64,000 nt of DNA from Flavobacterium sp. CF136 (GCF_000282055.1 NZ_AKJZ01000009.1:59318-123317); one strand, 5' to 3'. Positions 28,325 through 37,629 are shown, counted from the first letter of the stretch. The notes: a model not told the origin generated them from the letters alone. Translations and numbers: made by a program.

Positions 28325-28723
28325 TTACTCGTTTTGACTAAAAGACATATTATCTCTTGTATTTTTTTGAACCGAAATAGCACCAAACAACGCTAATAAA
28401 AATGCAAAAGCATAAAAGCCTTTTTCGCTCGGTAAAATAGTAGCATTCCAAAGCCCAACGGTTAATAATACAATTGATAAAAGGGTTCCGAACCAGCAAA
28501 TACCATAATATATATCTGTTACTGGAAGGTTTTCTAATCTGTCTCTAACGCTTTTTTGTAATGAGACTACAGCAAAAAGACCAAACATTAAAACAGTAAA
28601 ATAATATCCTTTTTCGTTTAGTAACATTTCAGCTCTGGCAAGCCCAACTATAAATCCGATTGTTCCAGCTCCAAGAGCTACCCAAGATGCCGCAATAAAG
28701 GCATTCGACGTTTTTTGTACCAT
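28325..28723 (-). CDS. YiaA/YiaB family inner membrane protein
   Basis: This 132-residue membrane protein has four helices in two similar halves. Each half ends in a short LFAVVSLQKSVRD or LFGAISVQKNTRD motif, characteristic of the YiaA/YiaB domain. Function is unknown. It is close to the TIGR02117-like gene on the same strand. Confidence 0.85.
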   Translation of the reverse strand: MVQKTSNAFIAASWVALGAGTIGFIVGLARAEMLLNEKGYYFTVLMFGLFAVVSLQKSVRDRLENLPVTDIYYGICWFGTLLSIVLLTVGLWNATILPSEKGFYAFAFLLALFGAISVQKNTRDNMSFSQNE

Positions 28724-28737
28724 GTTTTATATTAATT

Positions 28738-28806
28738 TTATTTGTATTTCGAAAAAAATCCGGAATCTGTAGCTGTCCAGAAACAACATTTCTGACCACT
28801 GGCTTT
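28738..28806 (-). pseudogene. Displaced C-terminal tail of the TIGR02117-like gene
   Basis: In the -1 frame the stretch encodes LKASGQKCCFWTATDSG, then FFSKYK and a TAA at 28738-28740. This continues the family sequence cut off at NSG in the upstream frame. Confidence 0.65.
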
Positions 28807-29411
28807 TAACCGCTATTAGCCCAGGTATTACAGGTCTGAAAGAGGCTGTAGCTTCCGTTTGCTTCGTAAAAAGCATCCGTTTTACCATAATTGGCATCCG
28901 TTTTTATAGGCAAAAAATTGCCAGAAGTCTCTTTTTGAAAGCTATTATTGATATAGTTAATCAAACGGCTGTATTGTGCTTTGCTGATCATTATTGATTT
29001 GCAATCATCGCCCAGTCTCATTTGTTTATAATAAGTTGTGTGGATAGCTGTTGTACTTAAACCAGTTGCAGCTTTAAGCGCAACAGAAGCTTTTAGATCA
29101 GACCAATTTGGTGTTTCTAAATAAAAACCTTTATCACCCCAACCCATAGCAATATATTTATATGTTGAGTCTGCAGATTTTGTGTTTTTAAATTGAACTT
29201 GTTTGCTCCAGTCTATCTGATCGTTTTTGGTTGGCATTACAATATCTGTATGAACGCCATTTGTCAGAATAAAAATTTCAACTTCCGGTTTTGTGTCGGT
29301 TTCTTTATCAACTGTAATTTTTGAAAGTGTGTAAGCTGATAGGACGTATAATAAAATAAATCCTAAGAAGAGCAAGATTGATTTTAGAAGAATTTTGAAT
29401 GTTTTTTTCAA
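28806..29411 (-). CDS. TIGR02117 (DUF2459) family protein, truncated by frameshift
   Basis: This 201-residue membrane-anchored protein has one N-terminal helix (about 8-30). Conserved family segments include IFILTNGVHTDIVMPT, AMGWGDKGFYLETP and FQTCNTWANSG, where it stops. Directly after, in the -1 frame, the code reads LKASGQKCCFWTATDSG and ends SKYK at 28738-28740, which is the normal family C-terminus. One missing base near 28803-28806 has thus cut about 23 residues. Family members may be peptidase-like, with conserved Cys and His, but function is unproven. Confidence 0.82.
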   Translation of the reverse strand: MKKTFKILLKSILLFLGFILLYVLSAYTLSKITVDKETDTKPEVEIFILTNGVHTDIVMPTKNDQIDWSKQVQFKNTKSADSTYKYIAMGWGDKGFYLETPNWSDLKASVALKAATGLSTTAIHTTYYKQMRLGDDCKSIMISKAQYSRLINYINNSFQKETSGNFLPIKTDANYGKTDAFYEANGSYSLFQTCNTWANSG

Positions 29412-29516
29412 GTTGAATTTATTGATGGTTGATTTTTACCAAATTTACTTAAATTATATTCATAGCAAAATTATCAGACAAAAATTATAAAGAAAAATCT
29501 CTTTAAATTCAGTGAC

Positions 29517-29547
29517 AAAAAAAGCCTCAATATTGAGGCTTTTTTGT
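29517..29547 (-). terminator. Rho-independent terminator
   Basis: A perfect palindrome of AAAGCCTCAA/TTGAGGCTTT with T-runs on both strands ends the ECF/DUF4252 operon. Confidence 0.85.
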
Positions 29548-29563
29548 TTTTAAAGTAAGATTG

Positions 29564-30100
29564 TTATTTAATTAATTGTTGCAGCGGTTTGAGCTGTTCC
29601 ATGTCGATTTTGGATTTTTGTAAAACAGACATTAAAGTCATAATGTTGTTAGGATTCATGTTTTTTCCTAAAACCCGCACAACTGCAAAACCATTTTCTT
29701 TTCTGTTGGCAAAAACCACAAACTCTTCGATGTTTTCGTCGGTACCAACATAACTTATTGATGCTCCATCTTTACCTGAACCAAATTTCATTAATTCCTG
29801 ATATTTTGGATTTTTTAGAATAGCTTTCACTTTAGCTCTTTCAGTTTCAAATTGTGCCTGATTTTTGGCATTGGCTTTAAAGGCTAAAACATTCATTTTG
29901 TCGAATGATTTTAAAGCTTCGTTTTGTTCTGTCGATAATTTTGCGTTATCTAAATTCAAAATATTAGGAGAAATGTCGAGAGCGATAAAATCTTTATTAT
30001 CTGTGTTTTCTACAAAATATTTTTGCAATGATGGTTCAGAATTACAACTTATTAAAGTTAATAATGCTAAAAGGGCTGAAGTGAAAATACTGGCTTTCAT
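29564..30100 (-). CDS. DUF4252 lipoprotein, second copy
   Basis: This 178-residue lipoprotein has lipobox LISC (Cys near 19). A DUF4252 domain follows (about 30-175), with VRVLGKNMNPNNIMTLM near the C-terminus. The function of DUF4252 is unknown; the domain occurs mainly in Bacteroidetes beside ECF sigma factors. It is the last of four genes in the sigma operon and starts just 1 base after the preceding DUF4252 gene. Confidence 0.88.
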   Translation of the reverse strand: MKASIFTSALLALLTLISCNSEPSLQKYFVENTDNKDFIALDISPNILNLDNAKLSTEQNEALKSFDKMNVLAFKANAKNQAQFETERAKVKAILKNPKYQELMKFGSGKDGASISYVGTDENIEEFVVFANRKENGFAVVRVLGKNMNPNNIMTLMSVLQKSKIDMEQLKPLQQLIK

Positions 30101-30101
30101 C

Positions 30102-30629
30102 TTATTTTTTACCTTTTGAGGCTTTTTTAAGATCTGTGCCGCCGGGAAGTTTCATTTTATCTGTCAGGACTGCAATTTCATTTAAATCAAAGTTTCCTGT
30201 TAAAGATAATAAAACAGTATCGTCATTTTTTGCTCCATCAATAAACATAAATAACTCTTTTATTTTAGTATCGCTGGCTCCTGATTTAACGTATATTTTT
30301 ACATTTTTTCCACCATCATTAATACGCATCAATTCTTCTAAATTGGCACTGTTAATGTATTTATCAGCAGAAAGTTTCATATCAGCTTCAACTTTTGCGT
30401 TTTTTGTGGTAAAGACTTTTAAATTGTCCAGTTTTTTGATAAGATTCATGTATTGTTGTGTTTCCTTGTCAGAAGGGTCAACTTTTACCTTACTCATTAT
30501 GTCAAACATTTTTTTGTTTACAATGACTGATGTTACGTCGTCCTGACCATCAAATTTGTCAAAAGCTCCTTGTGCATAAAATGCATGGGTAGCAAAGGCG
30601 AAAACTAGTGTTATAATGAAATTTTTCAT
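30102..30629 (-). CDS. DUF4252 secreted protein, first copy
   Basis: This 175-residue protein has an N-terminal signal peptide ending AFYAQ (about residue 20) and a DUF4252 domain with ELFMFIDGAKNDDTVLLSLT. Unlike its downstream relative it lacks a lipobox. The C-terminus is basic (KKASKGKK). It follows the anti-sigma-like gene in the ECF operon. The pair may act as envelope effectors or sensors of that regulator, an inference from context only. Confidence 0.88.
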   Translation of the reverse strand: MKNFIITLVFAFATHAFYAQGAFDKFDGQDDVTSVIVNKKMFDIMSKVKVDPSDKETQQYMNLIKKLDNLKVFTTKNAKVEADMKLSADKYINSANLEELMRINDGGKNVKIYVKSGASDTKIKELFMFIDGAKNDDTVLLSLTGNFDLNEIAVLTDKMKLPGGTDLKKASKGKK

Positions 30630-30645
30630 TTTAATTACGTTTTAA

Positions 30646-31131
30646 TTACTGTTTAAAAATTTTGTTTTTTGATTGTTCGTATTCTTTAATGTATTGTACA
30701 CTTTCTATACCTACATTTACATTATTAGACAATAAGGCCAAAGCTTTTTGCGTTTCGGCAAGGGCTTTTTCAGGATTGTCATAGGTTCCTAATTCTGATT
30801 GCGCTACAATTGGAGTTGTATTTTCGCTAATATAAAAATAGGTTCCGATTCCTAGTAAAACAACAGCAGATGCCGCAATTGATAACCACGCTACATTTCG
30901 TTTTTTAGTTTGTAGTGGAATTGCTTCACCTGTTCGAGCCAGGCTCTCGAGTTCCTGCGTCGATTTTTGTTCTTTTACCTGAGAGAAGTAACCAAAAATT
31001 GGCTGATATTGCTCCAAATGCTGCGCAACATTTGATGAAGAAAAGTAGTCTTTTAATTCATTTTCTTCAGCAATAGAAGTTTCTCCCTGAAAGTATTTTT
31101 CTAATATGTTTTCTATTTTATATAATTCCAT
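30646..31131 (-). CDS. Putative anti-sigma factor
   Basis: This 161-residue protein has a cytoplasmic N-terminal region (EKYFQGETSIAEENELKDYF, a zinc-less anti-sigma-like segment) and a single membrane helix (about 83-103, WLSIAASAVVLLGIGTYFYI). A short periplasmic tail follows. It overlaps the sigma gene by 14 bases, which suggests translational coupling and an anti-sigma role. Confidence 0.75.
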   Translation of the reverse strand: MELYKIENILEKYFQGETSIAEENELKDYFSSSNVAQHLEQYQPIFGYFSQVKEQKSTQELESLARTGEAIPLQTKKRNVAWLSIAASAVVLLGIGTYFYISENTTPIVAQSELGTYDNPEKALAETQKALALLSNNVNVGIESVQYIKEYEQSKNKIFKQ

Positions 31132-31627
31132 AACCGTGTGTATTAATCATTGATTCCCGTATTTTTTTTCTCGCTCTGGAAAGTGCTACCCGAATAGCAG
31201 TTTCATTCATGTTGACAATTTTTGCAATTTCATCAAATTCATATTGTTCAACATCGCGCAGCTGAATTAATATTTGTTGTTGTTCCGGAAGCTGATTCAT
31301 TATTTTTTCTACCCATTGTAAACTATCCGTATCTTCTAATTTTTTATCTAATTGAGGTTCCCTGTCTGTAAAATTGTTATGTACGATTTGAAGATTTCCT
31401 GCTCTTTTGGATTTTAACTGGTCCAGACAATAATTTTTGGTCATTGTCATAGCAAGTGCTTCAACATTATTATAGGTATCCAGATTTTCTTTCTTGTTCC
31501 ATAATTTGACTATTACTTCCTGAGTTGCATCTTCTGCTTCTTCGGTACTGGTCAGTAATCTTTTTGCCAGACGAAAAACTTTGTCTTTAAAAGGATTTAT
31601 TAATTCTATAAACACAATTTGATTCAT
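31118..31627 (-). CDS. ECF-type RNA polymerase sigma factor
   Basis: This 169-residue sigma-70 family protein has region 2 (FRLAKRLLTSTEEAEDATQE) and region 4 (LRDVEQYEFDEIAKIVNMNE, helix-turn-helix), with the short linker typical of ECF sigmas. It heads an operon with a membrane anti-sigma-like protein and two DUF4252 proteins. On the minus strand a TTG-N20-AATCTTTG promoter-like element (31662-31632) lies so close to the ATG that the mRNA could be nearly leaderless. Confidence 0.92.
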   Translation of the reverse strand: MNQIVFIELINPFKDKVFRLAKRLLTSTEEAEDATQEVIVKLWNKKENLDTYNNVEALAMTMTKNYCLDQLKSKRAGNLQIVHNNFTDREPQLDKKLEDTDSLQWVEKIMNQLPEQQQILIQLRDVEQYEFDEIAKIVNMNETAIRVALSRARKKIRESMINTHGYGII

Positions 31628-31631
31628 AAAG

Positions 31632-31662
31632 CAAAGATTATTTCGTTAGCTTATATAGTCAA
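31632..31662 (-). promoter_or_regulatory. Possible promoter of the ECF sigma operon
   Basis: On the minus strand TTG (31662-31660) is followed after 20 bases by AATCTTTG (31639-31632), one mismatch from TAnnTTTG. It ends only 5 bases before the ATG. Confidence 0.4.
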
Positions 31663-31787
31663 GACGAGGCACTATTATTTTTGTTACAATTAAGTTTGAA
31701 AATTTTTATTAAAAAAAGCGAAAAACTGATTCCTGTTAAAACTAAAGATACTATTTTTACGTTAATCTATTTGGAAACTTACATTTT

Positions 31788-33257
31788 ATGAAAAGAATAT
31801 CAAGAAGCCTGGTTTTATTATTTTTAGCGGCATTTAGTTTACAATCTTGTGATGACAAAGATGATGTTGCTACCTCACCGAATTTGCAAATAAATAATTT
31901 TATCTGGAGAGGATTGAATGAAGTTTATTTATGGCAGGCAGATGTGCCTAATTTAGCCGATGATCGTTTTGCAAATCAGGATGCATTGGATTCTTTTTTG
32001 AAAGGATATTCAAAACCGGAAGATTTATTTGAAGATTTACTGAATAAACCGGAAAGTAAATATCCTAATGGAGATGCAATTGATCGTTTTAGCTGGATTG
32101 TAGATGACTATACTGTTTTGGAACAGGAATTAAACGGAATTACAAAAAATAGTGGTATTGATTTTAGACTGAGCAGGCAAGCTTCAGGATCGAATAATTT
32201 AGTTGGATATATACGTTACATAATTCCTAATTCTGATGCTTCAGGTAAAGATATTAAACGTGGAGATTTGTTTACGAGCGTGAATGGAACACCGCTTACG
32301 GTTTCAAATTATGAAGCTTTACTTTTAAATTCAGATAGTTATACGCTGAATTTAGCCACTTATAATGGAAGCTCATTTGTTTTAAATGGTAAGTCAGTAG
32401 CACTTACTAAAACTACTTTAGAAGAAAATCCAATTTTAATCAATAAAACAATAACTTCCGGAAGTCATAAAATTGGATACCTAATGTATAATGGCTTTTA
32501 TGCAGATTATGATGATGATTTAAATCAGGCTTTTGGACAATTAAAAACAGCAGGTGTTACTGATTTCATTTTGGATTTACGTTATAACGGAGGAGGATCA
32601 GTTAGGTCTTCAACCCGATTGGCTAGTATGATTACCGGACAGTTTACTGGGCAAATATTTTCTAAAAGACAATATAATGCTAAACTGATGAAGGATTTAA
32701 CGACTGAAGATCTGGAATCTTTAAATGAAAGATTTGTAAACATTTTTGATGGGACTGCAGTTAATAGTTTAAATTTGACTACAGTTTATGTTATTACAAC
32801 TGGCAATACAGCATCAGCAAGTGAAATCATTATTAATGGTTTAAAGCCATATGTTAATGTGATTCAGATAGGTGAAACTACAGTAGGGAAGAATGTTGGG
32901 TCATTTACGGTTTATGATTCAGAATCTTTAACAAAAACAAATGTAAACCCGACTCATAAATATGCCATGCAGCCTTTAGTTTTCAAAATTACAAATGCTG
33001 CTGATTTTGGAGATTATACACAAGGGTTAGTACCAAATTATATACAACAGGAATATATTGATACTTATGGAGTATTAGGTGATGCATCTGAACCTTTGTT
33101 GAATCTTGCAATTTCAAAAATTACAGGCGCAACGGCAAAAAGAATACAAAATGATGAAGGACTAATATTGCCTTATTTTACAGATTCAAAATCAATGCGT
33201 CGTTTTGGAAAAGAAATGTATTTGGAAAGTACTCCGAAAGAATTTTTGAAACACTAA
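31788..33257 (+). CDS. S41-family C-terminal processing-like protease (lipoprotein)
   Basis: This 489-residue lipoprotein has a signal peptide with lipobox LQSC followed by DDKDD, acidic residues like those that send flavobacterial lipoproteins to the surface. A PDZ-like domain (about 135-200) precedes the S41 domain. The latter shows DLRYNGGGSV, the catalytic serine in GNTASASEI (about residue 347) and the lysine in GETTVGKNVG. It would be a serine protease of the tail-specific protease type in the envelope. It is followed by a strong terminator. Confidence 0.9.
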   Translation: MKRISRSLVLLFLAAFSLQSCDDKDDVATSPNLQINNFIWRGLNEVYLWQADVPNLADDRFANQDALDSFLKGYSKPEDLFEDLLNKPESKYPNGDAIDRFSWIVDDYTVLEQELNGITKNSGIDFRLSRQASGSNNLVGYIRYIIPNSDASGKDIKRGDLFTSVNGTPLTVSNYEALLLNSDSYTLNLATYNGSSFVLNGKSVALTKTTLEENPILINKTITSGSHKIGYLMYNGFYADYDDDLNQAFGQLKTAGVTDFILDLRYNGGGSVRSSTRLASMITGQFTGQIFSKRQYNAKLMKDLTTEDLESLNERFVNIFDGTAVNSLNLTTVYVITTGNTASASEIIINGLKPYVNVIQIGETTVGKNVGSFTVYDSESLTKTNVNPTHKYAMQPLVFKITNAADFGDYTQGLVPNYIQQEYIDTYGVLGDASEPLLNLAISKITGATAKRIQNDEGLILPYFTDSKSMRRFGKEMYLESTPKEFLKH

Positions 33258-33261
33258 AAAT

Positions 33262-33292
33262 AAAAAAGGCTTTCGTAATGAAAGCCTTTTTC
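33262..33292 (+). terminator. Rho-independent terminator
   Basis: An AAAGGCTTTC/GAAAGCCTTT hairpin with a T-tail follows the S41 gene directly. Confidence 0.9.
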
Positions 33293-33318
33293 AATTTTCC
33301 AAAAATAAAACTAATTGT

Positions 33319-33356
33319 AAAAAAGGAATCATTTGTATCATACTGCAAACGATTCA
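33319..33356 (-). terminator. Rho-independent terminator ending the btuB operon
   Basis: On the minus strand GAATCGTTTG pairs with CAAATGATTC (one wobble) and is followed by six Ts, 27 bases after the T9SS gene. Confidence 0.7.
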
Positions 33357-33382
33357 TTTTGCCGTTTCCGTTTAAGGATGAA

Positions 33383-34345
33383 TTATTTCACGAGTATTCT
33401 CGTAGTTGATTTTTTGTTCTGAATTGTTACTTCAAATAAATAAATGCCTGAGTTTAGATCAAAAACAGTAATTGCTTTATGATTTGCTTTAGGCAACGTT
33501 TTAACAATTTCCCCGGAAATATTATAAATTGTTACATCGCTTTCTTCTTCACTATCAATATATACAATATCTGATGCAGGATTTGGATACAGGCTTACAG
33601 CATTTTTGTTAAAGTCTTTATTATCTAAAGTCTTTTGATTAATTACACCAACAGCATTTAAATCAAACCCTCCTGTTGCATACGGAGTAGAATATAGCTC
33701 ATTAACAATATTTCCATGACTGTCATGAGAAGCATATAAAGGATTGATTGTTCCTATTGCGTCAATTATTTTTACATGTGTAATATTATCTTTGTCTAAT
33801 AAAGCATTGTCAGGAAGATCAGATAAGTCAAATGGAGTTCCAAAATTGGCTCTGTATTTTCCGGCAAGATTATTTATATATCTACAGTCAACTGCTCCAA
33901 AACCACCAATTTGAGTAGTGGTTTGAGTTTCACTATGAGAAGGAAACCTAAAAAAGTTAATTCCGTCAGAACTCACTTCTACAAAACCTAATTCTAAAAA
34001 TGTATCCGAGAAACCGTTCTCAAAAACTGCAAAATCAAATCCGGAACCATTGGCAATTGGAGAAGCAAAGGTAACAGTTGCACTTCCTCCGTCTCCTAAG
34101 GAAACCACACTAGTACTTGTTCCTCCTAAAGCATCATTTGGATTGCCTGAAGAAGCTAATGGGCCAGTAGGATTTGCAATATCCTGAGGACCTCTTACAA
34201 CAGTAATTCCTGTTGCCCAGCCTATAAAAACAGAACTGCTTTTTGCTATTGCCGTGCTGCCAGCCTGTCCGGCAGGCGGAGCATAGGATTGTGCCGTAAT
34301 TATTGATGAAATAAGTAGTAAACTTAAAAGTAATTTTTTTATCAT
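33383..34345 (-). CDS. T9SS-exported surface protein of the B12 island
   Basis: This 320-residue protein has a signal peptide (to about residue 20). A central domain includes NPNDALGGTSTSVVSLGDGG, GFDFAVFENGFSDTFLELGF and FDLNAVGVIN. A C-terminal T9SS type A domain (SLYPNPASDIVYIDS to TTRILVK) follows. The central domain resembles cell-surface proteins that recur in cobalamin uptake loci of Bacteroidetes. It is the third gene after the riboswitch, behind btuB and a BtuG-like gene, so a role in corrinoid capture is likely but unproven. A hairpin at 34359-34393 before it may attenuate its expression. Confidence 0.8.
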   Translation of the reverse strand: MIKKLLLSLLLISSIITAQSYAPPAGQAGSTAIAKSSSVFIGWATGITVVRGPQDIANPTGPLASSGNPNDALGGTSTSVVSLGDGGSATVTFASPIANGSGFDFAVFENGFSDTFLELGFVEVSSDGINFFRFPSHSETQTTTQIGGFGAVDCRYINNLAGKYRANFGTPFDLSDLPDNALLDKDNITHVKIIDAIGTINPLYASHDSHGNIVNELYSTPYATGGFDLNAVGVINQKTLDNKDFNKNAVSLYPNPASDIVYIDSEEESDVTIYNISGEIVKTLPKANHKAITVFDLNSGIYLFEVTIQNKKSTTRILVK

Positions 34346-34358
34346 AAATTTGATTTAG

Positions 34359-34393
34359 AAAAAGCCCTCATAAAAAATTATAAGGGCTTTAAA
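34359..34393 (-). terminator. Terminator or attenuator after the BtuG-like gene
   Basis: On the minus strand AAAGCCCTTAT pairs with ATGAGGGCTTT and five Ts follow, between the BtuG-like and T9SS genes. Confidence 0.7.
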
Positions 34394-34398
34394 TATTT

Positions 34399-35442
34399 TT
34401 AGTCATTAAAGTAAAAACCATTTGGACCTACACCAACAGTTAATTCTTTTTGTAATGTTCCGTTCAAACTATAGATATAAGCTTTACTGTCAGCTTTATA
34501 ATCCCCACTGTCGGCGATATAAATACGATCATTATTAACAGCAAATCCGTATAAATTAGCAACAGATGATGCAGTTACAATTGGTGTAGTAGAAGCAGAT
34601 GTTGCATTTATATTAACACTATAAACTGAGTTTGATACAGTATAGTAAATTTGGTTGTTGTAAATGTCTAAATATCCATTTCCGTCCAGTGATTCCGGGA
34701 ATGTGATTTTAGAAGTTGTTTTGTCAGATAATTTTACTTTTACTATTTCGCTTCTGTCTCCATAAGGATTTCTTAAAATATATAAAGTGCCATCTTCTTC
34801 TTCCAAGGTATCAGCAGATGAACCAATAGTTATTGGAGTTTCCAACATTTTATTTGGAATATTAACTATTAATAATTTATCACTATTGTATGGTTCTGTA
34901 ATGTATAATTTATCACCTTCTAATACGATTCTATTTGCTGTAGCGTTCAATTCGATTTTAGATTCAACAATGTTTGTAGTTAAATTAATTACGGCAACAT
35001 AATCGTCAGTATTACCGGTTTCAGCATTTTGATATGCGTAAGTATTTGCATTGGTTACGTATGCTTTTCCATCTTTTACAACACCATATCTTGGGTTTAC
35101 AAGTCCGCTTTCAATTTTAGCAATTAACTTGAAAGTATATCTGTTTACAACATTAATCACATTTGATCCTGCAATGATATACGCTCTGTCGCCATCAAAA
35201 AAGATATTTTGGGCATATTTTCCAAGCAAATCATTTGTGTTAGCCGCAGTATAAACATCTTTTGTGAAGCTGCTAAAATCATCGCTTGAGAACGAAACGG
35301 TTCCTTGTCCCGCACTTCCTTCATTCAAAATAAAAAAACCATTGTCATAAACTCCTTTTGGTTCATTATCACTTTCATCATTCGAACAGGAAACAAATAG
35401 AGAAACGCTAAGCGCTATTAAAAACAGTTTGGTAATTTTCAT
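34399..35442 (-). CDS. BtuG-like surface lipoprotein (YncE/DUF5074 beta-propeller)
   Basis: This 347-residue lipoprotein has lipobox FVSC followed by SNDESDNE, an acidic export tag of surface lipoproteins. The mature part is a seven-blade-type YncE-like propeller with repeats such as KYAQNIFFDGDRAYIIAG and VKDGKAYVTNANTYAY. This family includes BtuG of Bacteroides, which binds cobalamin with very high affinity and caps BtuB. Its place 5 bases after the btuB-like gene, under a cobalamin riboswitch, strongly supports that role. Confidence 0.85.
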   Translation of the reverse strand: MKITKLFLIALSVSLFVSCSNDESDNEPKGVYDNGFFILNEGSAGQGTVSFSSDDFSSFTKDVYTAANTNDLLGKYAQNIFFDGDRAYIIAGSNVINVVNRYTFKLIAKIESGLVNPRYGVVKDGKAYVTNANTYAYQNAETGNTDDYVAVINLTTNIVESKIELNATANRIVLEGDKLYITEPYNSDKLLIVNIPNKMLETPITIGSSADTLEEEDGTLYILRNPYGDRSEIVKVKLSDKTTSKITFPESLDGNGYLDIYNNQIYYTVSNSVYSVNINATSASTTPIVTASSVANLYGFAVNNDRIYIADSGDYKADSKAYIYSLNGTLQKELTVGVGPNGFYFND

Positions 35443-35446
35443 AATA

Positions 35447-37300
35447 TTAAAATTTTAAGGTTAAATACATATTAAAATTGCGACCTGGCATAGGTCTGTC
35501 TTCTAAACTTTCATACTCTTCATTAAAGACATTTAAAATTTGAAAGCCAAGTTTGAAAGAGTCTAAAAATTTAAAATCATAATCGATACCCAGATTTGAA
35601 ATCATGTAATCGTTTATTATTTCGTCTGGATTATTATCTGCTCTGGTGTACACAAAACCATTGTATAAAAATTGATAATAAGCTGAAATTTTATTTCTTG
35701 AATAAGAAACAGCCCCGGTAACTTTATTGTAAGGAACAAAGAAAAGCTGGTTTTTAGTTTCTTCATCTTCTGAAATCGTGTAAGCATAAGTCATATTTGC
35801 AACAAGATAATTTTTACCAAAATGTTTTTTCCAGCTTAATAAAGTTTCTGCTCCATAACTGTTAACTTTATCCTGGTTTTTTGGTGACCAAATCCCGTTT
35901 TTACCCGGAACCCATTGCAATAAATCTTTTATTTTCATGTAATAAAATGTCTGTGTAAGCGAAATGGTTTTGAATGTAAAAACGTTTCCAATTTCTGCCT
36001 GATAAGAACTTTCAGGCTTTAAATCCGGGTTGCCGCCTTCTTCCCAATACAGATCATTAAAGGTTGGAATCCTGAAATTTCGGGATATATTCAATTTCAA
36101 ATTATATAACTGACTGAACTGATACGAAGAACCCATGGAAAATAACACAGGCGATTTGTAATTGTTTGTGAATTCTTTTCGGATACCAAATTCATTTTTC
36201 CAATCTGATGAAAAGTCTTGTTTTATTAATAAAGCGGCAGAACTGATTTCTCTGAGATGGTTTCCAAAACCGGATCCGAAACCCTTGGTTCGGCTATAAT
36301 CTATAATACCGTTTAATTGTGTTGATTTAAAAAGTGTATATCCTAAATCGAGTTTTGTAATCAGGCTTTCAGTTTTTCCGTATGAATAATCTTTTCGGGT
36401 ATTATCGGCGTAATATTGGTAATTTTCAAATATATAAGCGGTTTTAAAGTTAGTTGTAAACTTTCCAAAATTGCCATCATAGTCTAATAGATTACGGTTG
36501 AAACCATTTACATATTTACTTTTAGTGTCAGTTTCAGTAACTAGAGATGTATTTCGGTCCGTGTTTGATGTCTGGCTATAAAATTTCAAACTATTTTTAG
36601 CATCAAATTTATAGCCCAGATTAGCATTTAGTGTTATGATATCGTATTGACCATTTTGATTCCATCGCTGTTCACCTTTCCAGGTATATCGGTTTAGATA
36701 TTTATAATCGTTTGTAGAACTGTTTTTTGAAAACCCGATTTGAGCGCTCCATTTCTTGTTAGAAATATTGGTTTTATAATTAATTCCAATAGTATTGAAA
36801 CTTCCGTAATCTAATTTTAAATTATTTTCAAAACGGTCATAAAAAGTCATATCATTATTTAAGTGTACGGTTCCTCCCACGGCACCACTTCCATAAATTA
36901 CACTTCCTCCGCCTGCTTTTACACTAACAGAATTATAATCGGAACCTGAAATTGTATTAAAATCAGTGCTTCCGTTCATTTGTGAATTGATATTGATACC
37001 GTTCCAGATTACGGCAGTTTGAGAAGAAGTAGTTCCTCTGAATGAAACCGTAGAAAGCATTCCGCGTCCGTATTCTTTAAAATAGAGTGTTGAATTAAAA
37101 TTTAATAAATCAGTAAGCAAAGCTTCATTTTTGCTGATAATAGAATCATTAAGTTTTGAAACGGATTGTGTATTTGAGAATTTTTTGAGATTACTGTCAG
37201 AAACTACAACTTCTTTTAATTTTGTAATAGAGTCATTCTGCGCCAAAATAATCTGGCACAAAAGCAGAAAGCAGAAAGTAAATCGTTTTTTTAAAGTCAT
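35447..37300 (-). CDS. btuB: TonB-dependent cobalamin receptor BtuB
   Basis: This 617-residue outer-membrane receptor has a signal peptide (to about residue 20), a plug domain (about 25-145, with SFRGTTSSQTAVIWNGININ and GSGAVGGTVHL) and a 22-strand-type barrel ending in LTLKF. It is short, as is BtuB. The cobalamin riboswitch lies 40 bases upstream and a BtuG-like gene follows, so its substrate is a corrinoid. Confidence 0.9.
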   Translation of the reverse strand: MTLKKRFTFCFLLLCQIILAQNDSITKLKEVVVSDSNLKKFSNTQSVSKLNDSIISKNEALLTDLLNFNSTLYFKEYGRGMLSTVSFRGTTSSQTAVIWNGININSQMNGSTDFNTISGSDYNSVSVKAGGGSVIYGSGAVGGTVHLNNDMTFYDRFENNLKLDYGSFNTIGINYKTNISNKKWSAQIGFSKNSSTNDYKYLNRYTWKGEQRWNQNGQYDIITLNANLGYKFDAKNSLKFYSQTSNTDRNTSLVTETDTKSKYVNGFNRNLLDYDGNFGKFTTNFKTAYIFENYQYYADNTRKDYSYGKTESLITKLDLGYTLFKSTQLNGIIDYSRTKGFGSGFGNHLREISSAALLIKQDFSSDWKNEFGIRKEFTNNYKSPVLFSMGSSYQFSQLYNLKLNISRNFRIPTFNDLYWEEGGNPDLKPESSYQAEIGNVFTFKTISLTQTFYYMKIKDLLQWVPGKNGIWSPKNQDKVNSYGAETLLSWKKHFGKNYLVANMTYAYTISEDEETKNQLFFVPYNKVTGAVSYSRNKISAYYQFLYNGFVYTRADNNPDEIINDYMISNLGIDYDFKFLDSFKLGFQILNVFNEEYESLEDRPMPGRNFNMYLTLKF

Positions 37301-37339
37301 AATTTCTACACTCTTTTTCCCGAGAGTTCGATATTTGTT

Positions 37340-37550
37340 ATAAAGGCAGGTCTCCTGGCTTGCGTCTTGTTGTTTACCTTCCCATCACGCAGGGCGTGAC
37401 AGTGGTTTTGTAGTTAACAACAAGCATTCTCTATTAAAGAACTAAGCTTACAGTTGCGGGTACAGCTCAAGAATTTTGATTTTAAAACATTAAAAATCAG
37501 TTACTTGATTCCCTTTTAATGTGTTTTCAAATAAAAACACAACCTTAATC
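37340..37550 (-). promoter_or_regulatory. Adenosylcobalamin riboswitch
   Basis: On the minus strand the B12 box GCCAGGAGACCTGCC occurs at 37359-37345. The conserved core GCTGTACCCGCAACTGTAA is at 37467-37449, and AAGGTTGTG with GGGAATC lies near the 5' end. These are the diagnostic elements of the cobalamin riboswitch. It ends 40 bases before btuB and should shut off btuB and its downstream partners when adenosylcobalamin is plentiful. The rest of the 37301-37629 gap is AT-rich spacer. Confidence 0.95.
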
Positions 37551-37629
37551 GGATGCAAATATAAAGTTAAAAAGATGAAAGATTCAAATTTGTTTTACTT
37601 TTTAAAAGAATTTCTAAACAAAAAGGGTT

